DNA from: an uncultured Eubacteriales bacterium
GTDB taxonomy: Bacteria; Bacillota; Clostridia; Lachnospirales; Lachnospiraceae
Direction of reading: 5' to 3'
Assembly: GCA_900319355.1 (NCBI GenBank)
Contig: ONOC01000005.1
Coordinates: forward strand, 1 to 43,244
DNA: 43,244 nt
Numbering within the stretch: position 1 is the stretch's first letter; each line of letters begins with the position of its first letter. A program made the position numbers and the translations under genes. Of the stretch, positions 15,542-24,751 are shown piece after piece. The notes beneath the pieces were generated by a model. It was given only the letters and a program-made list of their open reading frames with translations, searched no databases and was not told the DNA's origin.

Positions 15542-17266
15542 TATATTAGTTAGGAACTTCTTTTTTGTCTCGTCTGCCAGTCGTTTCATCTCCGCCGCAT
15601 TTTCGAGCACGGCAGGGGTGATCTCGGCGCCGCCGAGAATTCTCGCCAGCTCTTCCACGGACTCCCCGCTGTCAAGCTCATGGATCTCCGAAACGGTCTC
15701 CCCGTTTTCCACGTGCTTCTCGATGACAAAGTGATGATCCGCCATGGAAGCGATCTGGGCCAGGTGCGTGATGCAGATCACCTGTCTGTTCAGCACGACT
15801 TCCGTTCCGTCTCCCTTCAGCGGGGTGTGTGCGATTTTCACCATCTTCTCCGACACCGCCTGTGCGGTGCGTCCGCTGATCCCGGTATCAATCTCATCAA
15901 AAATCAGCGTCTCCGTCTCATCCCGGTCAGCCAGGATGGTCTTGATCGCCAGCATGATTCTCGACAGCTCGCCGCCGGAAACCACTCTGTTCAGCGGCTG
16001 CATCGGCTCTCCGGGGTTGGTGGAAATCCTGAATTCCACGGCATCGGTTCCCTTTGCGGAATAATGTCCTGTATCGGTAAAGCTGATCTCAAATTCCGCT
16101 GCGAGGAAATTGAGATCCAGGAGTGACTTTCTGATCTGCCCCGTCAGTTCTTCCGCCGCTTTCCGGCGTTCCGCCGTCAGCGCTTCCGAACTTTTCTTCA
16201 GCCTTGCCTCCGCCTTTTTCAGCAGCTCCTCCAGCTCTGCTTTCCGTTCATCAAACCGGAGCATGTCGTCGCGCTTCTTTTTCTGTTTCTCCAGATAAGA
16301 AGCCACATCCTCCAGCGTATGCCCGTATTTTGCCTTCAGATCGTTCAGCAGATCCAGCCGTTTCCCGGTCTCATAGAACTCTTCCTCGGAAAAAGTAAAG
16401 TCCTCAAGATAGGCGGATATCTCCCGGTCAAAATCATTCAGCAGATTATCGATATCCCCGATGCTTCCGGCAAGCTCAGCGAGACTCTCATCGTATTCCG
16501 CCGCGCGGTTCATCTCCCGCACGGCTTCTCCAGTCATGGCCCCCGCACCGTTCTCGGAATCCGTCAGCGAATGCACTTTGTTCAGGACAGCGACAATCTG
16601 CTGGCTGTTGGACATGCGGCGGTATGCATTCTCCAGTGCCTCATCCTCGCCGGGCAGGATACGGGCATCCTCGATTTCCTTAATCCCAAATTCCAGGAAA
16701 GACAGTTCCCGCTCACGCTGAGCCTCATCCATGGCAAAGCCGGAAAGTTCCTTCTGAAGGTCATGCCAGGCCCTGTAGTTCTTCTCCGTCTCATCCCTTA
16801 AGGCTGCGATCCCGGCTCCGCCGAACGAATCGAGGATTTCCAGCTGATAATCAGGATACAGCAGCTTCTGGTGTTCATGCTGTCCGTGGATATCCAGCAG
16901 CAGCCCTGCCGCCTCGCGCACATGGGCCGCCGTGCAGGTCTCACCGTTCATGCGGAAGATACTCTTGCCGCCGCTGATTTTTCTCGTGATGATCAGCTGG
17001 CCGTCCTCCGTTTCCACGTCCATCTCCGCCAGTCTGTCTCTGACCGCCCTGCTTTCAACCTGAAAAATCAGCTCGACCAGTGCATTTTTACTCTCGTCCC
17101 TGACCATGCCGCGCACCATCTTGCGGCCAAGTGCCAGACCGACGGAATCAAGCAGGATGGATTTGCCGGCGCCGGTCTCTCCGGTCAGTATATTCAGCCC
17201 CGGTCCGAAAGACACCTCTGCCTCATCGATCAGGGCAAGATTTTTCACATGCAGCTCTGTAAGCAT
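15533..17266 (-). CDS. recN: DNA repair protein RecN
   Basis: A 577-residue SMC-like ATPase acting early in double-strand break repair. Walker A GETGAGKS is at 29-36 and is followed by the long coiled-coil arms. The C-terminal half has the ABC signature VVSGGELSRIMLAI and Walker B TLIFDEIDTGISG, and ends with VICITHLAQIASMADHHFVIEK. I choose the ATG at 17266, because GGAGG stands five bases before it; the in-frame ATG four codons earlier has that site inside its own codons. It follows argR closely, as in many Firmicutes. The stop codon sits in an A/T-rich tandem repeat, then a terminator closes the operon. Confidence 0.95.
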   Translation of the reverse strand: MLTELHVKNLALIDEAEVSFGPGLNILTGETGAGKSILLDSVGLALGRKMVRGMVRDESKNALVELIFQVESRAVRDRLAEMDVETEDGQLIITRKISGGKSIFRMNGETCTAAHVREAAGLLLDIHGQHEHQKLLYPDYQLEILDSFGGAGIAALRDETEKNYRAWHDLQKELSGFAMDEAQRERELSFLEFGIKEIEDARILPGEDEALENAYRRMSNSQQIVAVLNKVHSLTDSENGAGAMTGEAVREMNRAAEYDESLAELAGSIGDIDNLLNDFDREISAYLEDFTFSEEEFYETGKRLDLLNDLKAKYGHTLEDVASYLEKQKKKRDDMLRFDERKAELEELLKKAEARLKKSSEALTAERRKAAEELTGQIRKSLLDLNFLAAEFEISFTDTGHYSAKGTDAVEFRISTNPGEPMQPLNRVVSGGELSRIMLAIKTILADRDETETLIFDEIDTGISGRTAQAVSEKMVKIAHTPLKGDGTEVVLNRQVICITHLAQIASMADHHFVIEKHVENGETVSEIHELDSGESVEELARILGGAEITPAVLENAAEMKRLADETKKKFLTNIKK

Positions 17267-17311
17267 CCGGTCCTCCATGCGCGGCTTCCGGTGCCGCGTT
17301 CAGGCAGACGG

Positions 17312-17773
17312 TCATTCCTCCTTCTGCCGGATAATGTTTCCGAGTCTCTCCGCCACGATCGGCGCCTGGTCGGTGCTGCGGACGGCGCAGAAAATCGTGT
17401 TGTCTCCTGCGATGGAACCCACGACCTCATTCCAGTCCAGCTCATCCATGGCAGCCGCTGCCGCCATGGCCATGCCGGGCGCTGTTTTTACGACGATGAG
17501 ATTACCCGCCGGCTCAATCGACTGACAGGCCTCTCTCAGCACACGCACATATCTCCCGGCCGTGCCCGGCGTCTGATTCTGCAGAAGTGCATAACGCTGA
17601 CGGCCGCTGTCGCCCGCGACCTTCATCAGCTTCAGCTCTCTGATATCACGTGACACCGTTGCCTGTGTCACATCGAATCCTTTCTCCTTCAGTTTCTCTA
17701 CCAGCTCTTCCTGCGTCTCGATCTCATTTTCATGGATCAGTTTCAGAATCTCCGTCTGTCTGTCACGCTTCAA
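17312..17773 (-). CDS. argR: Arginine repressor ArgR
   Basis: A 153-residue arginine-responsive regulator (AhrC type). The N-terminal winged helix MKRDRQTEILKLIHENEIETQEELVEKLKEKGFDVTQATVSRDIRELKLMKV contains the SRDI recognition segment. The C-terminal hexamerisation/arginine domain has NEVVGSIAGDNTIF, corresponding to the conserved GTIAGDDT motif. The start is TTG at 17773, directly behind AGGAGGAG. It lies between nadK and recN; this nadK-argR-recN order is conserved in Clostridia and does not imply a role in arginine genes nearby, none of which are present. Length is normal. Confidence 0.93.
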   Translation of the reverse strand: MKRDRQTEILKLIHENEIETQEELVEKLKEKGFDVTQATVSRDIRELKLMKVAGDSGRQRYALLQNQTPGTAGRYVRVLREACQSIEPAGNLIVVKTAPGMAMAAAAAMDELDWNEVVGSIAGDNTIFCAVRSTDQAPIVAERLGNIIRQKEE

Positions 17774-17805
17774 CGTTTCTCCTCCTCTGTAAATCCGAAA
17801 ACCTG

Positions 17806-18666
17806 TCAGATCGCGCTCATCTTGCGGCGCAATGTTCCGAGAAAACTGTCGTCATGAATCTTGACGATCAGTGTATCATTTTCTGATCTTGTAATGACGA
17901 CTCTGTCACCTGTATCCGCGGGCACGCACCTGTCGCCGTCAAAATAGGTCGTGGCGTGTTCCGTGGTATCATCCCTGCCGGCGCCGATTTTTATGGTGAT
18001 CTCACTCGATGCCGGGAGAATAATGCTTCTTGAATTCAGTGTATGCGCCGCCAGCGGCGTCATCAGAAAGAGTTCCGCATCCGGCGAGATGATCGGGCCG
18101 CCTGCCGAAAGGCTGTAGCCTGTCGAACCCGTGGGCGTCGACAGGATCACGCCGTCTCCCCGGTAATAGTTCAGATATTTTCCATTGACATAATTGTAGA
18201 CAGCCATCACATGGCGTGTGCCCGCGGTGCCGATCACAATATCGTTGAGCGCCGTATCTGTGCTGACCAGCTCTTCTCCGTGGTAAACCTCGCCGCGAAG
18301 CATCATCCGGTGTTCAATCTGATATTTATCCTGCAGCAGACAGTCAAGCGCCGGAAAAATCGACTGTCTGTCGATCTCGGCGAGGTAGCCGAGGGTTCCG
18401 AGGTTGATGCCGAGAAGCGGAATATTGAGTCCCTGTACATCGTCCGCCGCGCGCATCAGCGTTCCGTCTCCTCCGAGCACGATGACGCATTCCGTACCCT
18501 CCGGAATTTCAGCGGGATCAGTGGAGCGATGACGCTCATCCGTCAGCTGTACGCTCTTTCTGACGGCACACTTCGCGCCGTTTGCCTCCAGATACGCCTT
18601 GATGGAATTCCGGACATTCAGATCCGGATCTTTAGCTCTGTTTGTAATAATGTAAAATTTTTTCAT
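17806..18666 (-). CDS. nadK: NAD kinase
   Basis: A 286-residue ATP/polyphosphate-dependent kinase that makes NADP from NAD. GGDGT at 65-69 (VIVLGGDGTLMRAA) is the phosphate-binding motif with the catalytic Asp. LNDIVI is the NE/D motif, and GDGVILSTPTGSTGYSLSAGGPI is the conserved glycine-rich region. The C-terminal beta domain includes YFDGDRCVPADTGDRVVI. The ATG at 18666 follows AAAGG inside the tlyA 3' end; only five bases separate the two genes. Start and length agree with the family. Confidence 0.95.
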   Translation of the reverse strand: MKKFYIITNRAKDPDLNVRNSIKAYLEANGAKCAVRKSVQLTDERHRSTDPAEIPEGTECVIVLGGDGTLMRAADDVQGLNIPLLGINLGTLGYLAEIDRQSIFPALDCLLQDKYQIEHRMMLRGEVYHGEELVSTDTALNDIVIGTAGTRHVMAVYNYVNGKYLNYYRGDGVILSTPTGSTGYSLSAGGPIISPDAELFLMTPLAAHTLNSRSIILPASSEITIKIGAGRDDTTEHATTYFDGDRCVPADTGDRVVITRSENDTLIVKIHDDSFLGTLRRKMSAI

Positions 18667-18671
18667 GTCCG

Positions 18672-19511
18672 TTACCTTTTCAGCGATGCCTGGTCCAGCG
18701 ACTGATGCGCTTTTTTCACCACTTCCGCGATCCGGTCCTCATCAATGGGCTTCCCCGCCTCCGCGTCTTCTGTCTTCAGCAGGTGAATCAGGTATTCGAT
18801 GTTCCCCTCCGGTCCTTTGATCGGAGAAAACTCAAGTTCCGAGGGAATCAGGCCGATGCTCTCCGCAAAAAGCGTCACCTCAAGAATCACCTCGCGATGC
18901 ACCTTCGGGTCCCGCACCACGCCCTTCTTGCCTACTTTTTCGCGGCCGGCTTCAAACTGCGGTTTGATCAGACAGACAAGCTCTCCCGTATCCGTCATCA
19001 GCTGCACCACCGGCGGGAGCACCGTTTTCAGAGAAATAAACGAGACGTCGATGGAAACAAAAGAAGGGCGCTCGCCGATATCTTCCGGCGTAACGTAACG
19101 GATATTCGTCTTCTCCATCACCGTTACTCTCTCATCACCCCGCAGTTTCCAGTCCAGCTGCCCTTTTCCGACGTCCACGGAATAGACATGGCCCGCACCA
19201 TTCTGCAGCATGCAGTCCGTAAAACCGCCGGTAGATGCACCGACATCCATGCACACCCTGTCCTTCAGGTCAAGGTGAAATGCCTTCACGGCCTTATCCA
19301 GCTTCAGCCCGCCGCGGCTCACAAAAGGAAAAAGCTCACGGCTGCTTTTCTTCAGTGTGATCACGGCATCGTCCGGAAAAGACATACCCGCCTTATCCTC
19401 ACGCTGCCCGTTAACCAGCACTTCTCCTGCCATGATAATTGTCTTTGCCTTTTCACGGGATGGCGCCAGTCCGTTTCTGACAACCAGCACATCCAGCCGT
19501 TCCTTTGCCAT
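18672..19511 (-). CDS. tlyA: TlyA-family rRNA 2'-O-ribose methyltransferase
   Basis: A 279-residue protein with an N-terminal S4 RNA-binding domain (about 3-65: ERLDVLVVRNGLAPSREKAKTIIMAGEVLVNG) and an FtsJ-like methyltransferase domain. The AdoMet loop is MDVGASTGGFTDC (88-100), followed by DVGKGQLDWKLR and FVSIDVSFISL. TlyA in mycobacteria methylates 16S and 23S rRNA cytidines and gives capreomycin sensitivity. The site used by clostridial members is not known from sequence. AGGAGATAAG precedes the ATG. It sits between dxs and nadK, the normal order. Confidence 0.9.
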   Translation of the reverse strand: MAKERLDVLVVRNGLAPSREKAKTIIMAGEVLVNGQREDKAGMSFPDDAVITLKKSSRELFPFVSRGGLKLDKAVKAFHLDLKDRVCMDVGASTGGFTDCMLQNGAGHVYSVDVGKGQLDWKLRGDERVTVMEKTNIRYVTPEDIGERPSFVSIDVSFISLKTVLPPVVQLMTDTGELVCLIKPQFEAGREKVGKKGVVRDPKVHREVILEVTLFAESIGLIPSELEFSPIKGPEGNIEYLIHLLKTEDAEAGKPIDEDRIAEVVKKAHQSLDQASLKR

Positions 19512-19535
19512 CTTATCTCCTGTCAGTCCGTTCTC

Positions 19536-21386
19536 TCATTCTGTCTTTTCAAGAATCCGGCGGGCAACAGTCTCTCTGTCAATTCCCGCGGCTCTCCGCT
19601 GTGCTTCGATCGACGCGTGATGGATGAATCTGTCCGGCACCGCCATGATCTGCACACGAACCGGCAGCTCCTCCTCACTGACAAAATCAGCGACCTGCTC
19701 CCCGAATCCGCCGCTGCGGACATTTTCCTCAATCGTTACAAAGGTATGATGATGTTCCGCCAGCTTTCTGAACAGCCCGCGGTCAAAAGGTTTTACAAAA
19801 CGCACATTCACAATCGTCGGTGATATGCCGTGTTTTTTCAGAATCTCCGCCGCACCGCAGGCTGTTTCCACCATGGCGCCGACGGCCAGCAGCGCAACGT
19901 CTGCTCCCTCTTCTATGACTTCCGCTCTGCCCGGCCGGATTTCCTCCCGGTAATCCTCCAGACCGTCCCAGGCCTTTGCCTTCGGATAGCGGATTGCCAC
20001 AGGGCCGTCCGCGTCGACGGCGAACTTCACCATATCGGAAAGCTCCCATTTATTCTTGGGCGCCATTACCGTCATATTCGGCATCATCGACAGGTAGGAC
20101 AGATCAAAGCACCCGTTGTGCGTGGCGCCGTCGGCTCCGACAAAGCCCGCGCGGTCCACACAGAACACCACATGCAGATTCTGCAGACACACATCATCCA
20201 TGATCTGATCAAAAGAACGCTGCAGAAAGGCGGAATAGACCGCTGCCACCGGAATCATGCCGCCGAGCGCGAGGCCTGCGGCAAACGTCACCGCATGTTC
20301 CTCCGCAATGCCGGTATCAAAGAACCGCTCCGGGAAATGAATGGCAAACCGCTTCAGCCCCGTGCCCTCTTCCATGGCAGCCGTTACCGCACACACCTTC
20401 GGGTTTCGCTCGCCCATTTTGACCATGACTGTGGAAAACACATCCGTGTAGGTCGTGACGCCGTTATCCCTGGGCAGTCCTGTCTCCACTTCAAAGGGAG
20501 ACGTGCCGTGAAACCGTTCCGGGTGCCGCACGGCCGGCAGATACCCTCTGCCCTTCTGTGTCACCACATGGACGAGTACCGGTCCCTTTTTCCTCCGTGC
20601 GATCCGGAGCGCCTCGATCAGTGCCGGTATATCATGACCGTCCACCGGACCGATGTAGGTGATGCCCATATCCTCGAAAAACATGCCCGGGATCATCAGT
20701 TCCTTGATGCTGTTTTTCGTGCGCTGGATCCGTCTCACCAGTTCATTGCCGCCCGGACGCTTCTCCAGATGCTGCTTTACACTGTCCTTCAGATCCGTAT
20801 ATTTCGGAGAGGTGCGCAGCTGCGCCAGATAATTATGAACACCCCCGACATTCCGGGAAATCGACATATTGTTGTCATTGAGAACAATGACAAAATTGCT
20901 GCGGAGCTGCGCTGCGTTGTTCAGCGCCTCGTAGGCCATGCCACCGGTCAGCGCCCCGTCGCCGATCACAGAGCATACGCTGTAGTCATCGTGATTCAGA
21001 TCTCTCGCCCGCACATATCCGAGGCCTGCCGATATGGAATTCGAACTGTGTCCCGAATCCCAGGCATCACAGCTGCTCTCGGACCGCCGCGGAAAACCGG
21101 ACAGACCGTTCTCCTGTCTCAGCGTGTGAAACACATCGCGGCGCCCGGTCAGGATTTTGTGCGTATAGGACTGATGTCCGACATCCCAGATGATTTTGTC
21201 CCCCGGCAGCGTATATACATAATGAAGCGCGATGGTCAGTTCAACCGCACCCAGATTGGATGCCAGATGGCCGCCCGTTCTGCTGACCGTTTCAATCAGC
21301 AGCTTCCGGATGTCGTCCGCCAGCTCCGGCAGTTCATTCACCTGAAGTTTTTTTACGGATCCTGGTCCTGTTATCCGTTCAAGCAT
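19536..21386 (-). CDS. dxs: 1-deoxy-D-xylulose-5-phosphate synthase
   Basis: A 616-residue thiamine-diphosphate enzyme joining pyruvate and glyceraldehyde 3-phosphate, the first step of the MEP isoprenoid pathway. WDVGHQSYTHKILTGR is the N-terminal active-site segment. GDGALTGGMAYEALNNA at about 142-158 with VLNDNNMSIS forms the ThDP/metal motif. DIGITYIGPVDGHD-type sequence (MGITYIGPVDGHD), FDTGIAEEHAVTFAAGLA and DRAGFVGADGATHNG follow. An in-frame TTG lies five codons upstream, but GGAG is correctly spaced only for the ATG at 21386. Only 18 nt separate it from ispA, so isoprenoid precursor supply and chain elongation are cotranscribed. Confidence 0.96.
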   Translation of the reverse strand: MLERITGPGSVKKLQVNELPELADDIRKLLIETVSRTGGHLASNLGAVELTIALHYVYTLPGDKIIWDVGHQSYTHKILTGRRDVFHTLRQENGLSGFPRRSESSCDAWDSGHSSNSISAGLGYVRARDLNHDDYSVCSVIGDGALTGGMAYEALNNAAQLRSNFVIVLNDNNMSISRNVGGVHNYLAQLRTSPKYTDLKDSVKQHLEKRPGGNELVRRIQRTKNSIKELMIPGMFFEDMGITYIGPVDGHDIPALIEALRIARRKKGPVLVHVVTQKGRGYLPAVRHPERFHGTSPFEVETGLPRDNGVTTYTDVFSTVMVKMGERNPKVCAVTAAMEEGTGLKRFAIHFPERFFDTGIAEEHAVTFAAGLALGGMIPVAAVYSAFLQRSFDQIMDDVCLQNLHVVFCVDRAGFVGADGATHNGCFDLSYLSMMPNMTVMAPKNKWELSDMVKFAVDADGPVAIRYPKAKAWDGLEDYREEIRPGRAEVIEEGADVALLAVGAMVETACGAAEILKKHGISPTIVNVRFVKPFDRGLFRKLAEHHHTFVTIEENVRSGGFGEQVADFVSEEELPVRVQIMAVPDRFIHHASIEAQRRAAGIDRETVARRILEKTE

Positions 21387-21404
21387 TTGACTGTTCTCCA
21401 ACCT

Positions 21405-22418
21405 TTATCTGCTTCTCCGGGCAAGTCTGTCCAGATATTCCCTCAGAAAACGAACATCAGGGGAAAGGCCGTCCAGCAGCGCCGCTGCCTCATCGGTCAG
21501 ACGCTGTGCTTCCCTGTCCGCACCCGATACGCCGAGCAGGGTCACATAGGTCGTCTTGCCGTTCTTTTCGTCTGACCCGGCCGGTTTCCCGATCTCTTCC
21601 GTCGTCTTTGTGACGTCAAGCACATCATCGCGGATCTGAAAGGCAAGTCCGGCCTTTCTTCCGACCTGTTCCAGCACTTCCGTGTCCTTTTCCGGCGCGC
21701 CGCCGAGAATGGCACCGATCATCAGCGGCGCCTCAATCAGTGCCGCTGTCTTGTGCAGATAAATGTAGTCCAGCGTTTCCTTCGGGAACTGTAACGTCCC
21801 GTTCTTCTCATTCTCCACATCCACGCTCTGTCCGCCGAGCATGCCGCGGATTCCCGTTCTGGTCAGCAGCACGGAGAGAGAGCGCATCACACGTCCGTTC
21901 CGCGTGCTGTCTTCCTCTGCATGATCTCCCGGTGCAGCGGCAGTTTCTGCGTCTGTTCTCATCGCACCGGAAGCATCTGCCGCCTTTTCTGATGTGCCGG
22001 CAGCTTCATCCTCAGGGATATCCCTGCAGCAGGCCATGACCGCCGTCTCATAGGCATAATTCATCAGCGCATCACCGGCGAGCACACCGAGTGCGGGGCC
22101 GTACACGGCATGCGTTGTCTTCCTGCCTCTCCGGTACAGATCGCCGTCAATTTCCGGCAGGTCGTCATGCACCAGTGAACTGGTATGGATCATTTCAATC
22201 GCCGCGGCAAACGGACCGATCAGTCCTTCATCGTCACCGCCGTACATCTCGTATGTCTTCAGCATGAGCACCGGACGCACGCGCTTGCCGCCGGCAAGCA
22301 CACTGTAATTCATAGCCTCCGCCAGACGGCCCGGGGTCGTTTTCTCATCCGGAAGATACCGGCGGATCAGCTTCTCTGCTGTCGCCTGCGCTGTTTTCAG
22401 TTCATCTTCAAAATTCAC
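21405..22418 (-). CDS. ispA: Polyprenyl diphosphate synthase (IspA type) with an inserted linker
   Basis: A 337-residue trans-prenyltransferase making farnesyl/geranylgeranyl diphosphate from IPP and allylic primers. GGKRVRP (43-49) binds IPP; the first Asp-rich motif is DDLPEID (85-91), and the second is DDVLD (264-268) in QIRDDVLDVT. Typical IspA proteins have about 295 residues. The excess is an Ala/Asp/Glu-rich insertion at about 134-176, between helices near YAYETAVMAC and RSLSVLL, with no family counterpart. It keeps the frame and all catalytic motifs. The start is GTG at 22418, behind GGGAGG at 11 nt. It lies between xseB and dxs. Confidence 0.92.
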   Translation of the reverse strand: MNFEDELKTAQATAEKLIRRYLPDEKTTPGRLAEAMNYSVLAGGKRVRPVLMLKTYEMYGGDDEGLIGPFAAAIEMIHTSSLVHDDLPEIDGDLYRRGRKTTHAVYGPALGVLAGDALMNYAYETAVMACCRDIPEDEAAGTSEKAADASGAMRTDAETAAAPGDHAEEDSTRNGRVMRSLSVLLTRTGIRGMLGGQSVDVENEKNGTLQFPKETLDYIYLHKTAALIEAPLMIGAILGGAPEKDTEVLEQVGRKAGLAFQIRDDVLDVTKTTEEIGKPAGSDEKNGKTTYVTLLGVSGADREAQRLTDEAAALLDGLSPDVRFLREYLDRLARRSR

Positions 22419-22438
22419 GGTATCGCTGTCCTCCCGGC

Positions 22439-22717
22439 TCAGTTTTCCGCCGGCTGATCAAAATCCCTGAGTTCACCGTCTTCGGTGATGACCTGCATCT
22501 TCTTCTCCACCGTATCAATCTGAGAGCGGCAGAACTTCAGAAGGTCCATGCCCTCCTTGTACAGGCGGAACGACTCCTCCAGAGGCACATCCTTTTCCTC
22601 CAGCCTTCCGGCAAGCTCATCCAGCCTGCCAAAAGCCTGTTCCAGTGTGAGGCCTTCCTGTTCCGTCCCTGTTTCTTCCGTTCCGGCCTTCGTTTCTGTC
22701 ATCCTGTTTTCATCCAT
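22439..22717 (-). CDS. xseB: Exodeoxyribonuclease VII small subunit
   Basis: A 92-residue helical protein with the XseB core LTLEQAFGRLDELAGRLEEKDVPLEESFRLYKEGMDLLKFCRSQIDTVEKKMQVI. Small subunits pack along the large subunit's helical arm in the single-strand exonuclease. The N-terminal 20 residues (MDENRMTETKAGTEETGTEQ) are acidic and low-complexity. AGGAAGG precedes the ATG at a somewhat long distance. It is 58 nt after xseA and followed closely by ispA. Confidence 0.9.
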   Translation of the reverse strand: MDENRMTETKAGTEETGTEQEGLTLEQAFGRLDELAGRLEEKDVPLEESFRLYKEGMDLLKFCRSQIDTVEKKMQVITEDGELRDFDQPAEN

Positions 22718-22775
22718 CGTATCGGTATCCTTCCTCTGTCAGCGCCATGCCGGATTTCATCCTCTTCCGGCCGGT

Positions 22776-24128
22776 TCACCGGCATCTCTCCCCGGGGCTT
22801 TCTGTCCCGATCACTTCTGTGCGGATCGTTCCGTCCGCCACCTGTACCGCCAGGCGGTCACCGGCTGCAACCTGCCGGACAGACCGGATATTTCTGCCCT
22901 TTTCATCCGTCATATAAGCATAGCCCTGCGCAAGTTTCTTTACCGGCGACAGACCGTCCAGCTGCCGTGCCAGAATTTCAAACCGGTGTTTTCTCTCATC
23001 AGCAATTCGCTGCATGCCGCGCGGGATCCGGTCTCTGAGGCCGTTCCAGCGCCGCTTCGACTGTTCCAGAGACTGTGCCATACCCCTTTTCAGTGCCGCC
23101 TCTGTCTCTTCCATATGGATATCTGCGCGTTCGGTTCTGTGCCGCATACCGTTCGTGAGACGGATTTCCAGATCCTCCAGCCGCTGCCGCTTCTCCCGCA
23201 GCCGGGCCTCAGGGCTTAAGTAGCGGAATGATTTTTCGCTCCGTGCCAGACGTTCTTTCGCATCGCGGAGATTCCGTTCCATGCCGTTGGTAAGGCGGTA
23301 CTCCGCTTCTCTGAGGCGGCGGAAAGTCTCATGGATATCCTCCACGGCGCGGACCGCGGCTTCCGTCGGTGTCGCCACACGCAGATCCGCGGCGAAATCC
23401 GCAAGTGTCGTATCCGTCTCATGACCTGCCGCAGAGATGACCGGGGTCTCACACCCGTAAATGGCCCGGACAACCGGCTCTTCATTGAACGCCCACAGAT
23501 CCTCCATGGAACCGCCGCCTCTCCCAACGATGATGCAGTCGCAACCGATCTGATCGAGCACGGCGATACCGCGGGCGATACTTGCGGCTGCGCGGTCACC
23601 CTGCACCTGCGCCGGATACAGATAAAGCTGGACATAGGGGTTCCTTTTCAGCGCATTTCTCCTGATGTCCTGTACAGCAGCCCCCGTGGGCGATGTGACA
23701 ATGCCGAGATACCTGACATGTTCCGGAATCGGTTTCTTGTGCTCCTGCGCGAACAGGCCCTCCTGCTCCAGCTTTTGCTTCAGCGCAAGATAGCGCTCAT
23801 ACAGTACACCGGCTCCCACGGGTTCGATCCTGTCCGCATAGAGCTGATATGATCCGTTTTTCTGATAAACTTCCACGGGGCCTGTCACAACGACCCGGTC
23901 CCCGTCCTTCATTCTGAACTTCAGCCCGGCCATGCGTTTCTGATAAAACATCACGCAGGCGATCTGGGAATCCTCATCCTTCAGTGAAAAATAAATATGC
24001 CCCGAATGATGATATTTGCAGTTGCTCACCTCACCCTCAACCGAAATTCTGCGGAGCGCGGGATCCTGCAGAAACAGGCTGCGGATAAAAGCATTGACCT
24101 GACTGACGCGGTAAATATGTCTGTTCAA
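22776..24128 (-). CDS. xseA: Exodeoxyribonuclease VII large subunit
   Basis: A 450-residue large subunit of the single-strand-specific exonuclease VII. The N-terminal OB fold has VSQVNAFIRSLFLQDPALRRISVEGEVSNCKYHHSGHIYFSLKDE. The catalytic domain contains GIVTSPTGAAVQDI, IVGRGGGSMEDLWAFNEE and SAAGHETDTTLADFAADLRVATPTEAA. A long coiled-coil region and the C-terminal domain follow. The start is TTG, overlapping the nusB stop as TTGA (24125-24128), with AAGGA six bases before it inside nusB; the two genes are coupled. Length is typical. Confidence 0.95.
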   Translation of the reverse strand: MNRHIYRVSQVNAFIRSLFLQDPALRRISVEGEVSNCKYHHSGHIYFSLKDEDSQIACVMFYQKRMAGLKFRMKDGDRVVVTGPVEVYQKNGSYQLYADRIEPVGAGVLYERYLALKQKLEQEGLFAQEHKKPIPEHVRYLGIVTSPTGAAVQDIRRNALKRNPYVQLYLYPAQVQGDRAAASIARGIAVLDQIGCDCIIVGRGGGSMEDLWAFNEEPVVRAIYGCETPVISAAGHETDTTLADFAADLRVATPTEAAVRAVEDIHETFRRLREAEYRLTNGMERNLRDAKERLARSEKSFRYLSPEARLREKRQRLEDLEIRLTNGMRHRTERADIHMEETEAALKRGMAQSLEQSKRRWNGLRDRIPRGMQRIADERKHRFEILARQLDGLSPVKKLAQGYAYMTDEKGRNIRSVRQVAAGDRLAVQVADGTIRTEVIGTESPGERCR

Positions 24129-24730
24129 GAATTATCCTTTTTGGCCGGTTTCTTTACATAATATACTTTGCCGGTATCTGAATTCTTCGGCATATGGGCA
24201 GGTTTTTTCACAGGGCGCTCTCCTGCCGCTTCCTTCGACTCTGAGATACCCGCTGCCGTCTCCGGATCATCTGCGGCCTCTCCGTTCTCTCCGGATGTGC
24301 CTTTTCTGGCAATTTCACCCAGGATGCCGTTCACAAACGCGCCGGAATTGTCCTCGCCGTAGCGTTTCGCCAGTTCAACTGCCTCATTGATCGCCACACC
24401 GTCCGGAATGTCATCATCATAACGGATCTCATACACGGCAAGCCTCAACGCCGCCAGGTCTGCGCTGCCCATATGGGTCGTCTTCCAGCCTCTCGCCGTG
24501 CGGTTCAGAAGTTCATCGATCTCCGGTATGCGGTCCATGATTTTTCCGAGCTTGTCACGGATATACGCTTCATCCTCCGGAGATACAAAGGCTGAATACT
24601 TCTCCTCCACCACACCTTTTTTCAGGTCATCGAGGTACAGACTCACCTGCTCATCCATATCCTTCCTGCTGTTGAAATGCTTCATGAACAGCAGGCGGAA
24701 AATTGTCTCTCTGATTTCGCTTCGCTTCAT
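24125..24730 (-). CDS. nusB: Transcription antitermination protein NusB with C-terminal extension
   Basis: A 201-residue protein. Residues 1-143 form the NusB helical fold: MKRSEIRETIFRLLFMKHFN, then LLNRTARGWKTTHMGSADLAALRLAVYEI and GVAINEAVELAKRYGEDNSGAFVNGILGEIA. NusB pairs with S10 (NusE) on boxA RNA in rRNA antitermination. Residues 144-201 are an added tail, first acidic and Ala-rich, then Lys/Pro-rich (KKPAHMPKNSDTGKVYYVKKPAKK). Most family members stop near residue 145. The start ATG has AGGGAAAG upstream. It is the first gene of the xseA-to-recN series after the Asp23-like gene. Confidence 0.93.
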   Translation of the reverse strand: MKRSEIRETIFRLLFMKHFNSRKDMDEQVSLYLDDLKKGVVEEKYSAFVSPEDEAYIRDKLGKIMDRIPEIDELLNRTARGWKTTHMGSADLAALRLAVYEIRYDDDIPDGVAINEAVELAKRYGEDNSGAFVNGILGEIARKGTSGENGEAADDPETAAGISESKEAAGERPVKKPAHMPKNSDTGKVYYVKKPAKKDNS

Positions 24731-24751
24731 CTTTCCCTGTTCTCCGTCCGG

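Noticed and set aside
19830-21575. 581-codon plus-strand open frame opposite dxs
   Set aside because: Exact antisense of a fully convincing dxs; its product has no recognisable motif. GC-rich codon use produces such long shadows.
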